Assembly: GCA_016702505.1 (NCBI GenBank) | Contig: JADJDU010000029.1 | Coordinates: 1 to 49,093, forward strand | Direction: 5' to 3' | Origin: Microthrixaceae bacterium | GTDB taxonomy: Bacteria > Actinomycetota > Acidimicrobiia > Acidimicrobiales > Iamiaceae | Length of the DNA: 49,093 nucleotides | Shown: one piece after another, positions 1-9,539 of the stretch | Position numbering within the stretch: position 1 is the first letter of the stretch | How the letters are laid out: every line of letters begins with the position of its first letter | Notes under the pieces: model-generated | What the model saw: only the letters and a program-made list of their open reading frames with translations | Databases searched by the model: none | What the model was told of the DNA's origin: nothing | Translations under genes and position numbers: made by a program

Positions 1-1
1 T

Positions 2-127
2 GCCTTGATGGGCGTGGTGGTGGTGGCCGGCGTCGCCAGTGCTCTCGTGTTCGCGTCGGTGGACCGCCGCCAGGGCACGACCGATGCACCGGTCGGTACC
101 CGGACCGGCAATCGGCCACGGTGGTGA
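2..127 (+). CDS. C-terminal end of an unidentified membrane protein (partial)
   Basis: An open frame enters from the left edge and stops at a TGA at 125-127. The 41 visible residues hold one hydrophobic stretch (GVVVVAGVASALVFASV) followed by a basic, polar tail, as in the last transmembrane helix of a membrane protein. The family cannot be told from so little. It ends about 40 bp before the cobA-hemD start, so it could be the upstream member of the same operon. Other frames here give only low-complexity Arg/Gly-rich translations. Confidence 0.35.
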   Translation, partial: ALMGVVVVAGVASALVFASVDRRQGTTDAPVGTRTGNRPRW

Positions 128-168
128 CGGCTCCGGCCGCCAGGGCTCCCACCTCGTAGGGTCGCGTC

Positions 169-1649
169 GTGACCGTCTACCTCGTCGGTGCCGGGCCCGG
201 CGATCCCGGGTTGCTCACCCTTCGCGGGGCCGAGGTGCTTCGGCTCGCCTACGTGGTGGTGCACGACCGGCTTTCAGCCGTGGAGCTGCTCGAGCTGGCG
301 CCCGACACGGCGGAGCGGATCGACGTGGGCAAGGCGCCCCGCCACCACCGCATGACCCAGGACGACATCAACGCGCTGCTGGTGGCGCGGGGTCTGACCG
401 GCCAGACCGTGGTGCGCCTCAAAGGTGGTGACCCGTTCGTGTTCGCCCGCGGGAGCGAGGAGGCCCACGCCCTGGCCGCCGCCGGCGTGCCGTACGAGGT
501 GGTGCCGGGCATCACCTCGGCGCTGGCGGTGCCGGCCTACGGCGGCATCCCCGTCACCCAGCGGTTCTCGTCGACGTCGTTCACGGTGGTCACCGGTCAC
601 GAGGATCCGTCCAGCGGCGAGCGGCACCGTCGACTGGGGCGTGGTGGCCAACACCGGTGGCACGCTCGTGATCCTCACGGGGTGGGCCGCTGGCCGCAGA
701 TCGCCGAGCGCCTGCTGGCCGCGGGCCGGTCGCCCGAGACCCCGCGGCGGCCGTGCGGTGGGGTTCCCGGCCCAACCAGCACACCGTGCGCGCCACCCTC
801 GCCACCCTGGCCGATCACCCGTTGGAGGCCCCGTCGGTCATCGTGGTGGGGCAGGTGGCGGCCGAGGACCTGAACTGGTTCGAGGGCCGGCCGCTGTTCG
901 GTCGCACCGTGGTCGTCACCCGGGCCCGGGCCCAGGCGTCGGCGTTCGCCCACGAGCTGCGGTCCCTGGGGGCGTCGGTGATCGAGGCACCGACCATCGA
1001 GGTGGTCGACCCGTCCGACGGCGGTGCCGCGTTGCGGGCTGCAGTGGACGAGCTGTCCTCGGGCACCGGCGCCTACGACTGGCTGGTGGTCACGTCGGTC
1101 AACGGGGTGGAGCGCACCTTCGACCACCTGCCCGACGCCCGGGTGCTGGCCGGCGTCCGGGTGGCGGCGGTGGGCACGGCCACGGCCGAGGCCCTGGCGG
1201 CCCGGCGGATCGTGGCCGACCTGGTGCCCGAGCGGTTCGTGGCCGAGGGCCTGATCGAGGCGTTCCCCGCCCCGCCGCCGGAAGGGGGCCGGGTGCTGTT
1301 GGCCCGGGCCGAGGTGGCCCGCACCGAACTGCCCGACGCCCTGCGCGCCATGGGCTGGGAGGTGCACGACGTCGCCGCCTACCGCACCGCACCCGCGGCC
1401 GTGGCCGACGACGTGGCCGAGCGGATCGCGGCGGCCGACGCCGTCACGTTCACGTCGTCGTCCACCGTCACCAACCTGGTGGCGGCGGTGGGGGCGGACC
1501 GGGTGCCCCCGGTGGTGGCCAGCATCGGCCCGGTCACCACGGCCACGGCCCGCAAGCTCGGGCTCGAGGTGACGGTCGAGGCCACGCCCCACACCACCGA
1601 GGCCCTCTTGGCCGCCCTCGTCGAAGCGCTGCCCCCCGCCGTGCCGTGA
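169..1649 (+). CDS. CobA-HemD fusion: uroporphyrinogen-III C-methyltransferase / uroporphyrinogen-III synthase (three frameshifts)
   Basis: The N-terminal half is an SAM uroporphyrinogen-III methyltransferase: VGAGPGDPGLLTLRGAEVL at the start, then VRLKGGDPFVFARG and VPGITSALAVPAYGGIPVTQ. The C-terminal half, from about 890, is a HemD-type synthase (RTVVVTRARAQASAFAHEL, then LVVTSVNGVERTF and TFTSSSTVTNL). Together they would cyclise hydroxymethylbilane to uroporphyrinogen III and start the sirohaem/cobalamin branch. The frame changes three times: an extra base near 622, a missing G near 681-684 (VILTG to VGRWPQIAERL) and a missing base near 744. Following the best protein across these gives a normal-length fusion of about 490 residues. 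GTG start at 169. The stop overlaps the next start (GTGA). This fusion is common in Actinobacteria. Confidence 0.85.
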
Positions 1650-2450
1650 GGGTCGTCGGGCCGCGTGCCGTCCTGGTCGCGGTGGCGATCCTGGGCGCCT
1701 GCGTCGTGGCCGCGTGTGGTGGCGATGACCCGCGGGCCACCGGCACCGAGGGGTCGGGCTCCGAGCTCTCGGGTTCGGTCACCGTGGCGGCCGCCGCATC
1801 GCTGGAACCGGCGTTCACGGCCCTGGCCGATGACTTCACCGAGCTGCACCCCGACGTCGAGGTGACGTTCGCCTTCGACTCGTCGTCCACCCTCGCCACC
1901 CAGATCCTGGAGGGCGCACCCGCCGACGTGTATGCGTCGGCCGACGAGGAGAACATGGCCTCGCTCACCGGTGAGGGGCTGGTCGCGGGCGCACCACAGG
2001 TGTTCGCCCGCAACGAGCTGGTCATCGTGACCAGGCCCGGCAACCCGCTCGGGATCGCTTCGCTCGCCGACCTGGCTGATGCCGGGGTGATCGCCCTGTG
2101 CGGGGCCGAGGTTCCGTGCGGGCGCTACGCGGCCCAGGCCCTCACCAAGGCCGGTGTGGTCGTCGACGAGTCGAACGTGACCCGGGGCGACAACGTGGGC
2201 GCCACCCTGACCCGCGGTGACCGAGGGCGACGCGGTGGCGGCCATCGTCTACGTCACCGATGCCCAGCGGGCGGGTGCGGCGGTGGACGCGGTGGAGATC
2301 CCCGCCGAGGAGAACGTGCTGGCCGCCTACCCGATCGGTGTGCTCGCCGACGCGGGCGCCCCCGCGGCGTCCGACGCGTTCGTGGCCTTCGTGCTGGGCG
2401 ACGACGGCCAGGCCGTCCTCCGGGCGTTCGGGTTCCTCCCCCCGACCTGA
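1646..2450 (+). CDS. modA: ModA-like molybdate/tungstate-binding lipoprotein (one frameshift)
   Basis: GTG start overlapping the hemD stop. A hydrophobic signal (AVLVAVAILGACVVAAC) ends in a lipobox-like VAAC followed by GGDD, so the mature protein is probably a lipoprotein anchored at residue C24. The mature part shows the ModA pattern: VAAAASLEPAFTALADDF, then FAFDSSSTLATQILEGAPAD and FARNELVIVTRPGNP, ending in a type II periplasmic-binding fold of about 267 residues. One extra C near 2212-2215 (ACCC for ACC) breaks the frame; the correct continuation is VTEGDAVAAIVYVTDA. No modB or modC permease genes lie nearby, so its transporter partners must be elsewhere, or it binds another oxyanion. 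Confidence 0.8.
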
Positions 2451-2515
2451 ACGCAGGTCCGCCCGGGTCGAACCCGTGCTGCCACCGGTTGGCGGCCGGA
2501 CCAGACAGCAGCGCC

Positions 2516-3181
2516 ATGGGTGAGCTGCGAGCGGTGGTTTTCGATTTCGACGGGTTGATCATCGACTCGGAGATGCCGATCTTCGAGATGAGCCGGGCGG
2601 CCCTGGCTGAGATGGGGCACACGATCACCGTTCAGGCTTGGTCGTCGGTGGTGGGTCTGGGTGACACCGACAGCCACGCTGCGCTGTGCGCGGCGGTGGG
2701 AGCAGACGTGGACCGAGACGAGTTCGATGCCCGTTACCAACGCCAGGACCGGTCCTGGAAGGACACCATCGAGCCCCTGCCTGGGGTGGTCGAGCTGCTC
2801 GATGCCCTGACCGGGGCCGGCGTGGAGTTGGCGGTGGCATCGAGCTCGTCGGCCAACTGGGTGGTGGGCCACCTCGAACGGTTGGGCTTGGCCCACCACT
2901 TCGGGGCGTTCGCCACCTCGGACCGTCTCGACGGGCGGACCAAGCCTGCCCCCGACGCCTACCTCCTGGCCTGTCGGGACCTGGGGGTGGAGCCAACCGG
3001 GGCGGTGGCCTTAGAGGACTCGGCCCACGGTCTGACCGCGGCGTTGCGGGCCGGGCTCACCGCGGTGGCGGTGCCCAGCGCCATCACCATCCACACCGAC
3101 CTGTCTGCCGCCCACCACATCGCGTCAGGGCTGGGCGAGGTCACCGCCCTGACCGCTCGACCGCCTGGCTGGCGGCCCTGA
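2516..3181 (+). CDS. HAD-superfamily hydrolase, beta-phosphoglucomutase/phosphatase-like
   Basis: The 221-residue protein starts at an ATG 66 bp after modA. HAD motif I is VVFDFDGLIIDSE (nucleophile D10, D12), motif II is the VASSSS segment, motif III the Lys in GRTKPAPDAY, and motif IV VALEDSAHGL. The helical cap between motifs I and II (about residues 20-80) makes it a C1-cap subfamily I member, the group of beta-phosphoglucomutases and small-metabolite phosphatases. The substrate cannot be assigned from sequence alone. It sits between modA and hemB on the same strand, with no obvious functional tie to haem synthesis. Confidence 0.85.
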   Translation: MGELRAVVFDFDGLIIDSEMPIFEMSRAALAEMGHTITVQAWSSVVGLGDTDSHAALCAAVGADVDRDEFDARYQRQDRSWKDTIEPLPGVVELLDALTGAGVELAVASSSSANWVVGHLERLGLAHHFGAFATSDRLDGRTKPAPDAYLLACRDLGVEPTGAVALEDSAHGLTAALRAGLTAVAVPSAITIHTDLSAAHHIASGLGEVTALTARPPGWRP

Positions 3182-3246
3182 CCGACTTCGTCGGCGGATC
3201 CCCGGGCACCGCGGCCGTGGCCCGGGCCGGCCCCCAGGCTGTTGGC

Positions 3247-4222
3247 GTGTTCCCCCAGCGCCGCCTCCGCCGGCTCCGTCGCACCCCGGCCCTGCGCCGC
3301 ATGGTGGCCGAGACCGTCCTCACGCCGAACGACCTGATCGCTCCGCTGTTCGTGCGGGAGGGGATGACCGAACCCCAGCCCATCGGCTCGCTGCCCGGGG
3401 TCCGCAGCACACGCTGGAGTCGCTGCGAACCGAGGTGGCGAGCTGATGACCCTCGGCGTGCCGGCGGTGATCCTGTTCGGGGTGCCCGAGCACAAGGACG
3501 CCGAGGGCACCGGAGCCAGCGACCCCGACGGCATCGTGCAGGTGGCGTTGCGGGACCTGCGCGACACGTACGGCGACGAGGTGGTGCTGATCGCCGACCT
3601 CTGCCTCGATGAGTACACCGACCACGGTCACTGCGGCCTGCTGACCCCTGCGGGCCAGGTCGACAACGACGCCACCCTCGACCGCTACGCCGAGGTGGCA
3701 GTCGCCCAGGCCGAGGCCGGCGTCGACATCGTGGCCCCGTCGGGGATGATGGACGGTCAGGTCGCGGCCATCAGGGACGCCCTCGACGAGGAGGAGTTCG
3801 GCGAGGTCGCCATCTTGGCCTACGCCGCCAAATACGCCTCGGGCCTGTACGGGCCGTTCCGAGACGCCGTCGACGTGGAGATCGCCGGGGGCGGGGATCG
3901 CAAGGCCTACCAACAGGACTTCCGCAACGCCCGGGAGGCGCTGGAGGAGGTGCGGGCCGACGTGGTCGAGGGGGCAGACATCTTGATGGTGAAGCCGGCG
4001 GTCACCTACCTGGACATCATCGCCCGGGTACGAGCCGAGCACGACCTGCCCCTTGCCGCCTATCACGTGTCGGGCGAGTACGCCATGGTGAAGGCGGCCG
4101 CCGCCAACGGCTGGATCGATGGTGACATGGTGGCCCTCGAACAGCTCACCGCGGTCAAGCGGGCGGGCGCAGACCTGATCCTCACCTACTTCGCCCGCGA
4201 GATCGCCGAGGTCCTGGCATGA
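3247..4222 (+). CDS. hemB: Delta-aminolevulinic acid dehydratase (porphobilinogen synthase), two frameshifts
   Basis: Condenses two 5-aminolevulinates to porphobilinogen. The N-terminus RRLRRTPALRRMVAET and LIAPLFVREGMTEPQPIGSL is clear, as are the metal loop DLCLDEYTDHGHCGLL, the two active-site lysine regions ILAYAAKYASGLYGPF and ILMVKPAVTYLDII, and YHVSGEYAMVKAA. The mixed Cys/Asp metal loop resembles that of other actinobacterial HemB proteins. Single-base deletions near 3404 and near 3443 split the gene; restoring both gives 325 residues, the usual size. I chose the GTG at 3247 because it fits the family N-terminus; GTG 3217 is an alternative. The stop overlaps the hemL start (ATGA). Confidence 0.88.
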
Positions 4223-5560
4223 CCGATCAGTCCCCACCCCTGCTCACCAACCAGTCCCTGTTCGACCGGGCCCGGGCCGTGATCCCCGGTGGTGTCAACT
4301 CGCCGGTTCGGGCCTTCGACGCGGTGGGGGGTACGCCCTACTTCGTGGAGCGCGCCGCCGGTGCTCACGTGTGGGACGTCGAGGGCCGTGGCTACGTCGA
4401 CATGGTGCAGTCCTACGGCGCGGTGATCGCCGGTCACGCCCACCCTCACGTGGTGGACGCCGTGCGTAGGGCAGCGGGGGAGGGCACCTCGTACGGGGCC
4501 CCGACCTACCGGGAGGTGCTGCTGGCCGAGGCCATCTGCTCCCGGGTCCCGTCGGTGGAGAAGGTGCGGTTGGTGTCCAGCGGTACCGAGGCCACCATGA
4601 CTGCCATCCGTCTGGCCCGCGGGGTCACCGGTCGGAGTCGGATCGTGAAGTTCGCCGGCAACTACCACGGTCACAGCGACGCCCTGCTGGCGGCGTCGGG
4701 CTCGGCGGTGGCCCACCTCGACCACAGCGAGGGGGCCACGGTGCCGGGCTCGGCCGGGGTGCCGCCCGGTGCGGTGGCCGACACCTGGGTGTTGCCCTAC
4801 AACCAGGTCCCGGTGCTGGACGACACCGTCGCCGGTGTGATCGTGGAACCGGTGGCGGCCAACATGGGCCTGATCGCTCCCGAACCAGGGTTCTTGGATG
4901 GCCTGCGAGCCGAGTGCAGCCGGGTGGGTGCGATCTTGATCTTCGATGAGGTGATCACCGGTTTCCGCCTCGACGTGGGTGGCGCTCAACAGGTGTACGG
5001 CGTCACCCCGGACCTGACCTGTCTGGGCAAGGTGATCGGCGGCGGGTTGAACGTGGGAGCGTTCGGCGGTCGGGCCGACCTGATGGACCAGATGGCTCCG
5101 CTCGGGGCCGGTGTACCAGGCCGGCACGTTGTCGGGGAACCCGCTCGCCACCGCGGCCGGGCTGGCGGTGTTGAGCCTCTTGGACCACGGTGCCTACGAG
5201 CAGTTGGAGGCTACGGCTGCGGCTCTGACCGTGGGCCTCCAGGATGCGTTCGACAGCGCCGGGGTGGCGGCCTACGTGTCGAGGGTGGGTCCGTTGGTGG
5301 GCTTGTTCTTGGCCGGTGCTGATCAGGGCCGGCCGGTGCCGGCGCCACGGGACTACGACCAGGCCCGCACCACCGATGAAGCCTCCTACGGTCGGTTCTT
5401 CCACGGCATGCTCGACGCCGGTGTGGCTCTGGCCCCGGGGGCCTATGAGGTGATGTTCCCAGGCCTGGCCCACAGCCCCGCGGTGGTGGCCCATGTCGTG
5501 GAGCTGGCCTACCGGGTGGCATCCACGCTGGCACCGTCTACTGGTGAGGCCCAGCGATGA
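4219..5560 (+). CDS. hemL: Glutamate-1-semialdehyde 2,1-aminomutase (one frameshift)
   Basis: PLP enzyme of the C5 route to 5-aminolevulinate, the substrate of HemB next door. The start region IPGGVNSPVRAFDAVGG, the PLP-phosphate loop SSGTEATMTAIRLAR, NYHGHSDALL, IFDEVITGFR and the PLP-lysine segment CLGKVIGGGLNVGAFGGR are all present. The frame breaks at 5104-5107, where GGGG stands for the GGG needed to read LGPVYQAGTLSGNPLA. Correcting it gives about 446 residues, the normal HemL length. It overlaps hemB upstream and the pgi-like gene downstream (both ATGA), which indicates translational coupling. Confidence 0.93.
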
Positions 5561-7110
5561 GCGCTCACACCGATTCCGAAAGCTCCCTGGGGTCGCTGGC
5601 CGAGCCGTTGGCCCGCACGTTGGCTGACCTGGCCGAGATGGACGTGGTGTCTCGGCTGTGGAACCGAGATCACACCCTGTGGTCCCCGGAGCCCACCGAG
5701 ATCGTGGACCGGATGGGATGGCTCAGCGTCCTCGACGACATGGAGGCCGAACGGGGGCGTATCGATGACTTCGTGGCCCGACTGCACCGGGACGGGTTCA
5801 CCCACTGCCTGGTGATGGGCATGGGCGGTTCAAGCCTGTTCCCTGAGGTGATCGCCCGGTCCTTTCCCACCGGGCCCAGCGGGCTGGAGCTCCACGTCTT
5901 GGACAGCACCGATCCCGCGGCGGTGGCCCGCACCGTGGCCGCCCTGCCCGAAGGGCGCACCTTTCACCTGGCGTCGTCCAAGTCGGGTGGGACCATCGAG
6001 ACCCGCAGCCATCTCGAGTTCTTCTGGGAACGGGTGGGTCGGCCCGAAGCGTTCGGGGTGGTCACCGATCCGGGGTCCGAACTGGGTGACCTGGCTCGCC
6101 GCCGCGGGTTCCGGGAGGTGTTCGAGAACCGTGCCGACATCGGCGGTCGCTACTCGGCCCTCAGCTTCTTCGGGCTGGTCCCGGCCGCGCTGGCTGGGGT
6201 CGACTGGTATGTGCTGGTGGAACGGGCACGAGAGCTTCTGCCCGCGTTGCGCAGCCCTGATCCGTCGGTGAACCCCGGGCTGTGGTTGGGGGCGCTCATG
6301 GGGGCTGCGGTTCGAGACGGCCGAGACAAGCTCACCTTGGTCGTCGACCCGGCCATCGAGGTGCTGGCCCTGTGGGTCGAGCAGTTGGTGGCCGAGTCCA
6401 CGGGCAAGGCCGGTACCGGACTGGTTCCGGTCGTAGATGAGCCGATCGGACCCGCCGATGTGTATGGAAGCGACCGGTTCTTCGTGGCTGTCGGCGAGGT
6501 CGACCATCCGGTCGGGCTCGAGGTGCTGGCCGAATCGGGCCAGCCCGTGGTCGGCCTCGGCCTGAACGATCCGCTCGACCTCGGCGCTCAGACCCTGGTG
6601 TGGGAGGTGGCGACGGCGGTGGCATGCGCCGTGTTGGGGGTCAACCCCTTCGACCAACCCAACGTGGCCGAAGCCAAAGAGGCCACCAACCGTGTGCTGT
6701 CGGAGGGGGCCGAGCTGCCCTCGTCGCCGCCGTTGGTCGACCTGTTGGCCACGGTGGCTCCGGGTGACTACCTGTCCATCCATGCCTACGTCGATCCCGA
6801 AGGTGAGGAGTACGAGGCGCTCGAGGAGCTGCGACTGGAACTGCGCGACGGGCTGGGGGTGGCTGTCACGCTGAGCCCCGGTCCTCGCTTCCTGCATTCG
6901 GCCGGTCAGCTCCACAAGGGCGGTCCGACCACCGGAGTATTCCTCCAGGTGGTCGGGGAGGACCACCTCGACGCCGCCATCCCGGGCCGGGACTTCAGCT
7001 TCGGTCAGCTCAAACGGGCTCAGGCTGACGGTGACCTGATCGCCCTCAACGCCCACGGTCTGCGGGTTGGCCGGTACTCGGTAGCCGATCTGGTGTCGTG
7101 GAGGGTGTGA
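5557..7110 (+). CDS. Glucose-6-phosphate isomerase-family protein
   Basis: 517 residues, ATG overlapping the hemL stop. It carries the SIS/PGI core: VMGMGGSSLFPEV, the sugar-phosphate loop LASSKSGGTIETRSHLEF, FENRADIGGRYSALSFFGL, and C-terminal HSAGQLHKGGPTTGVFLQV. This matches the PGI half of the bifunctional transaldolase/phosphoglucose isomerases found in Actinobacteria and Cyanobacteria. No transaldolase domain is attached here. Probable reaction: interconversion of glucose-6-phosphate and fructose-6-phosphate. Its coupling to hemL is positional only; I see no metabolic link. Confidence 0.8.
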   Translation: MSAHTDSESSLGSLAEPLARTLADLAEMDVVSRLWNRDHTLWSPEPTEIVDRMGWLSVLDDMEAERGRIDDFVARLHRDGFTHCLVMGMGGSSLFPEVIARSFPTGPSGLELHVLDSTDPAAVARTVAALPEGRTFHLASSKSGGTIETRSHLEFFWERVGRPEAFGVVTDPGSELGDLARRRGFREVFENRADIGGRYSALSFFGLVPAALAGVDWYVLVERARELLPALRSPDPSVNPGLWLGALMGAAVRDGRDKLTLVVDPAIEVLALWVEQLVAESTGKAGTGLVPVVDEPIGPADVYGSDRFFVAVGEVDHPVGLEVLAESGQPVVGLGLNDPLDLGAQTLVWEVATAVACAVLGVNPFDQPNVAEAKEATNRVLSEGAELPSSPPLVDLLATVAPGDYLSIHAYVDPEGEEYEALEELRLELRDGLGVAVTLSPGPRFLHSAGQLHKGGPTTGVFLQVVGEDHLDAAIPGRDFSFGQLKRAQADGDLIALNAHGLRVGRYSVADLVSWRV

Positions 7111-7193
7111 GCGAACGAGCTCGGCTTGTTTCCAGCGGCTTGGACCAGCCTCCGACTTGTGAGTGACACAGGTAATGGGCGCAATGGTCCGTC

Positions 7194-7221
7194 CGTCCCT
7201 ACCTACCGGTAGGTAGGGACG
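7194..7221. promoter_or_regulatory. Perfect 28-bp palindrome, TetR-family-type operator
   Basis: Half-site CGTCCCTACCTACC is followed directly by its exact reverse complement, with the centre between 7207 and 7208. The GC-rich centre with flanking TA steps, and the lack of a loop or T tail, fit a dimeric-repressor operator (TetR type) better than a terminator. It ends 16 bp before the acyltransferase ATG. No regulator gene lies nearby, so the cognate repressor is unknown. Confidence 0.7.
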
Positions 7222-7223
7222 AC

Positions 7224-7237
7224 TAGAGTCGTCTTTC
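7224..7237 (+). promoter_or_regulatory. Probable -10 box and leaderless start for the acyltransferase
   Basis: TAGAGT at 7224-7229 matches the actinobacterial TANNNT -10 pattern and lies 8 bp before the ATG at 7238. No Shine-Dalgarno sequence precedes the ATG. A transcript starting at or next to the ATG would be leaderless, and the 28-bp palindrome would cover the -35 side. Confidence 0.4.
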
Positions 7238-8066
7238 ATGCAGCGTCCCCACGTCGGCCTCGACAACTTCTCCACCCTGGTCGACTTCTACCACGCCACG
7301 AGGACAGAGCCGAGCCTTCGCCTGGTTCGCCCACCGGGCCCTGGCCCGCACCTACAAGGTCTCGATCACCGCCGACGACGGGGCCGAGGCCGCCATCGAC
7401 GAGGCGATCACGGCTGGGAAGCGGGTCATCATCTCTCCCAATCACATCACCGCAGACGATCAGTACGTGATCGTCTCCACCGCCGAGACCATGAAGTCGC
7501 TGCGTCCGCTCCGGGGGAAGGCCTTCATCCCCGCCGAGCCATCCCTTTTCACCAGGAGCGGATGGCAGGGCCGAATGCTGCGCCGCTCCGTAGACGGGCT
7601 CGGGGCCCTGCCGACCTTCCGCCTCGAGGATCTGCGGAGGCAGGGGATCGAGGTCACCGAGGAGGTCAAGGACCGCTACCAGCGGGCCGTGGTCAAGGCC
7701 AGTGAGACCCAGGTGGCCAAGCTCATCGCCGGTCACAGCATGGCCGGCTTCTGGGAGGGCACGCGCAACCGCAGCGACTACCGAGTGGTCCAACCGCTGC
7801 GCAAGGGCATCGCCCACACCGCCATCGCCGCCGCCGAGGAGGTTCCCGTCGTGGTCCTGCCCGTCGGCTTCTACTACGGCCAAGAACCCGAGGACTACGC
7901 CCGCCCCGTCCTGCCCGACCGGCACCGCCCCCTGGTGCACGTGGCCCACCCCATCGAGGTGGCCACCACCGATCCCGAAGAACTGGTCGGACTGGTACAC
8001 CCCGAGATCCAACGCTGCGTGGACCTGGTCGTGGAGCGAGCCGCAAGTCCTGGCAAAGCCGCCTGA
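7238..8066 (+). CDS. LPLAT/PlsC-like acyltransferase (one frameshift)
   Basis: About 275 residues once the extra base near 7300-7305 is removed. The N-terminus MQRPHVGLDNFSTLVDFYHA and the remainder (FAWFAHRALARTYKVSI onward) then join. The acyltransferase HX4D motif appears as ISPNHITADD, followed by LRGKAFIPAEPSLFTRSG, an Arg-bearing block GFWEGTRNRSDYRV and VPVVVLPVGFYYGQEPEDY. This is the layout of glycerolipid acyltransferases, though the acceptor is unclear. No N-terminal helix is long enough to be a convincing transmembrane anchor. It converges with the isoprenoid reductase gene and is probably controlled from the palindrome at 7194-7221. Confidence 0.72.
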
Positions 8067-8114
8067 CCACGGGAGCAGCAGCGAAGACGTGGCCGTCAGG
8101 CCGGCGACCGAACT

Positions 8115-8141
8115 CCACCGGAAGGCTCCGCCTTTCGGTGG
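8115..8141. terminator. Strong hairpin between convergent genes (bidirectional terminator)
   Basis: CCACCGGAAGGC pairs with GCCTTTCGGTGG across a TCC loop: 12 base pairs with one G-T wobble. It lies between the acyltransferase stop (8066) and the stop of the minus-strand reductase (8150), where both genes need termination. There is no T run on either side, which is usual for high-GC actinobacterial terminators. Confidence 0.65.
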
Positions 8142-8149
8142 ATCCAGGC

Positions 8150-9457
8150 TTAGGGGAGCGGGTCGGGAACCCTCTTCACGATGGCGGCAGCCGCCTTGTA
8201 GGCCGCCTCGGCGGGGCCGATCTCATCGGGCTGGAGCAGGTTGGCCATGATCCGCAGAACCCAGTCCATGAGGCTGCGGGACCGGATACCTACCCGGGTC
8301 AGCTCCCGCATCAGGGCCGGTTGGCCGATCACCTTGGCGAACAGTCGAGCCACCTTGAAGTAGAGGCCGTACTCCTCCTCCAGGAGGTGCGGGTAGCGCT
8401 GGAGGGCCATCCCGTCGCCACTGCGCAGTGACTCGTCGAGCAGGTCGGCCACCAGTCGGCCGGTCTCGTAGGCGTAGTCGATCCCTTCGCCGTTGAACGG
8501 GTTCACCGACCCGGCGGCATCGCCCACCACCGCCCAGGTGGGCCCGACCTTCGGGTTGACCGACCCGGCCATGGGGATGCGTCCACCGGTTGGAGGGGCC
8601 ACCGGGTTGTCGGGATCGATGCCCCAGTAGGCGGGAGCGGTGGCCGCCCATTCGGCCATCAGGTGGGACGTGTTCACGCTGCGCCAGTCCCGGAAGGTGG
8701 ACAGCAGCCCGATCCCGACGTTGATGGTGCCGTTGCCGACCGGGAAGATCCAGCCGTAGCCGGGCAGCGAGTTGCCGTTGCGGTCCCGGACGTCGAGGGC
8801 GCTCTCGATCCACGGGTCGTCGTGGAGGGGGCTCTCGTAGTAGGTGCGGATGGCCATGCCCTGGGGGTAGTCCCGGTTGCGGGCCGTGCCCAGGGCCCGA
8901 CCGAAGCGGGAGTTGGCACCGTCGGCCACCACCACGTAGCGGGCTCGGATCTCGCGGGTCGTGCCGGTGGACTTCTGCTTCACCACCGCACCGGTGACCA
9001 GGCCGTTGGTGAGGAGCGGGGTGACCGCCTCGGTGCCCTGGTGGCAGTGGGCGCCGGCGTCGGCGGCGTGGGCGAACACCAGTTGATCCAGGTCCCGGCG
9101 CCTCACCACGAACCCGTGGTCGGGGTAGATCGGGTGCTTCGGCCACTGGAGCTCGAGGGTCACCCCGTGGGCCACGGCCCGTAGCCCGGTGTAGCGGTGG
9201 TAGGGCGTCAGGGCGTCGTACAGCCCCATGTCGGTGAGTTGCTTGACGGCTCGGGGGGTCAGGCCGTCGCCGCAGGTCTTGTCCCGAGGGAACGTCTTGC
9301 GCTCCACGCAGGTGACGTGGTGGCCGGCCTTGGCCAGCCAGTAGGAGGTGGCGGCCCCGGCCGGTCCGCCCCCGACCACCAACACGTCGGTGCGTTCGGG
9401 TGTAGTACCCGGCCCGTCGTCGGTGTCGGTGTGGTTGTCGTCCTCGCTGTTGGTCAT
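8150..9457 (-). CDS. Geranylgeranyl/menaquinone reductase-family flavoprotein (MenJ-like)
   Basis: 435 residues from ATG 9457. It is an FAD-dependent monooxygenase-fold protein: dinucleotide-binding VLVVGGGPAGAATSYWLAKA, then the family block FPRDKTCGDGLTPRAV, the second FAD motif ADGANSRFGRAL, and the GD block VVGDAAGSVNPFNGEGIDYA. Relatives reduce isoprenoid double bonds, either in geranylgeranyl chains or in the menaquinone side chain. Its position beside a bc complex and complex I suggests menaquinone saturation, but an archaeal-type lipid role cannot be excluded by sequence. An in-frame extension upstream to 9589 is proline/alanine-rich and was not used as the start. Confidence 0.85.
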   Translation of the reverse strand: MTNSEDDNHTDTDDGPGTTPERTDVLVVGGGPAGAATSYWLAKAGHHVTCVERKTFPRDKTCGDGLTPRAVKQLTDMGLYDALTPYHRYTGLRAVAHGVTLELQWPKHPIYPDHGFVVRRRDLDQLVFAHAADAGAHCHQGTEAVTPLLTNGLVTGAVVKQKSTGTTREIRARYVVVADGANSRFGRALGTARNRDYPQGMAIRTYYESPLHDDPWIESALDVRDRNGNSLPGYGWIFPVGNGTINVGIGLLSTFRDWRSVNTSHLMAEWAATAPAYWGIDPDNPVAPPTGGRIPMAGSVNPKVGPTWAVVGDAAGSVNPFNGEGIDYAYETGRLVADLLDESLRSGDGMALQRYPHLLEEEYGLYFKVARLFAKVIGQPALMRELTRVGIRSRSLMDWVLRIMANLLQPDEIGPAEAAYKAAAAIVKRVPDPLP

Positions 9458-9539
9458 GGGTCGTCCTGCGGAGCGGTCAGGCCCAGGGCCGGGGGTGGAG
9501 GGAAGGATGCTGGAGGTCCGGGCGGCGGCGGCCTGGGGC

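Noticed and set aside
425..3181. A very long open frame covering cobA-hemD, modA and the HAD gene
   Set aside because: It is open only because GC-rich codons avoid stops. It passes through three unrelated genes, and most of its residues are Arg/Gly/Pro-rich shadow translation; only short parts carry the real proteins.
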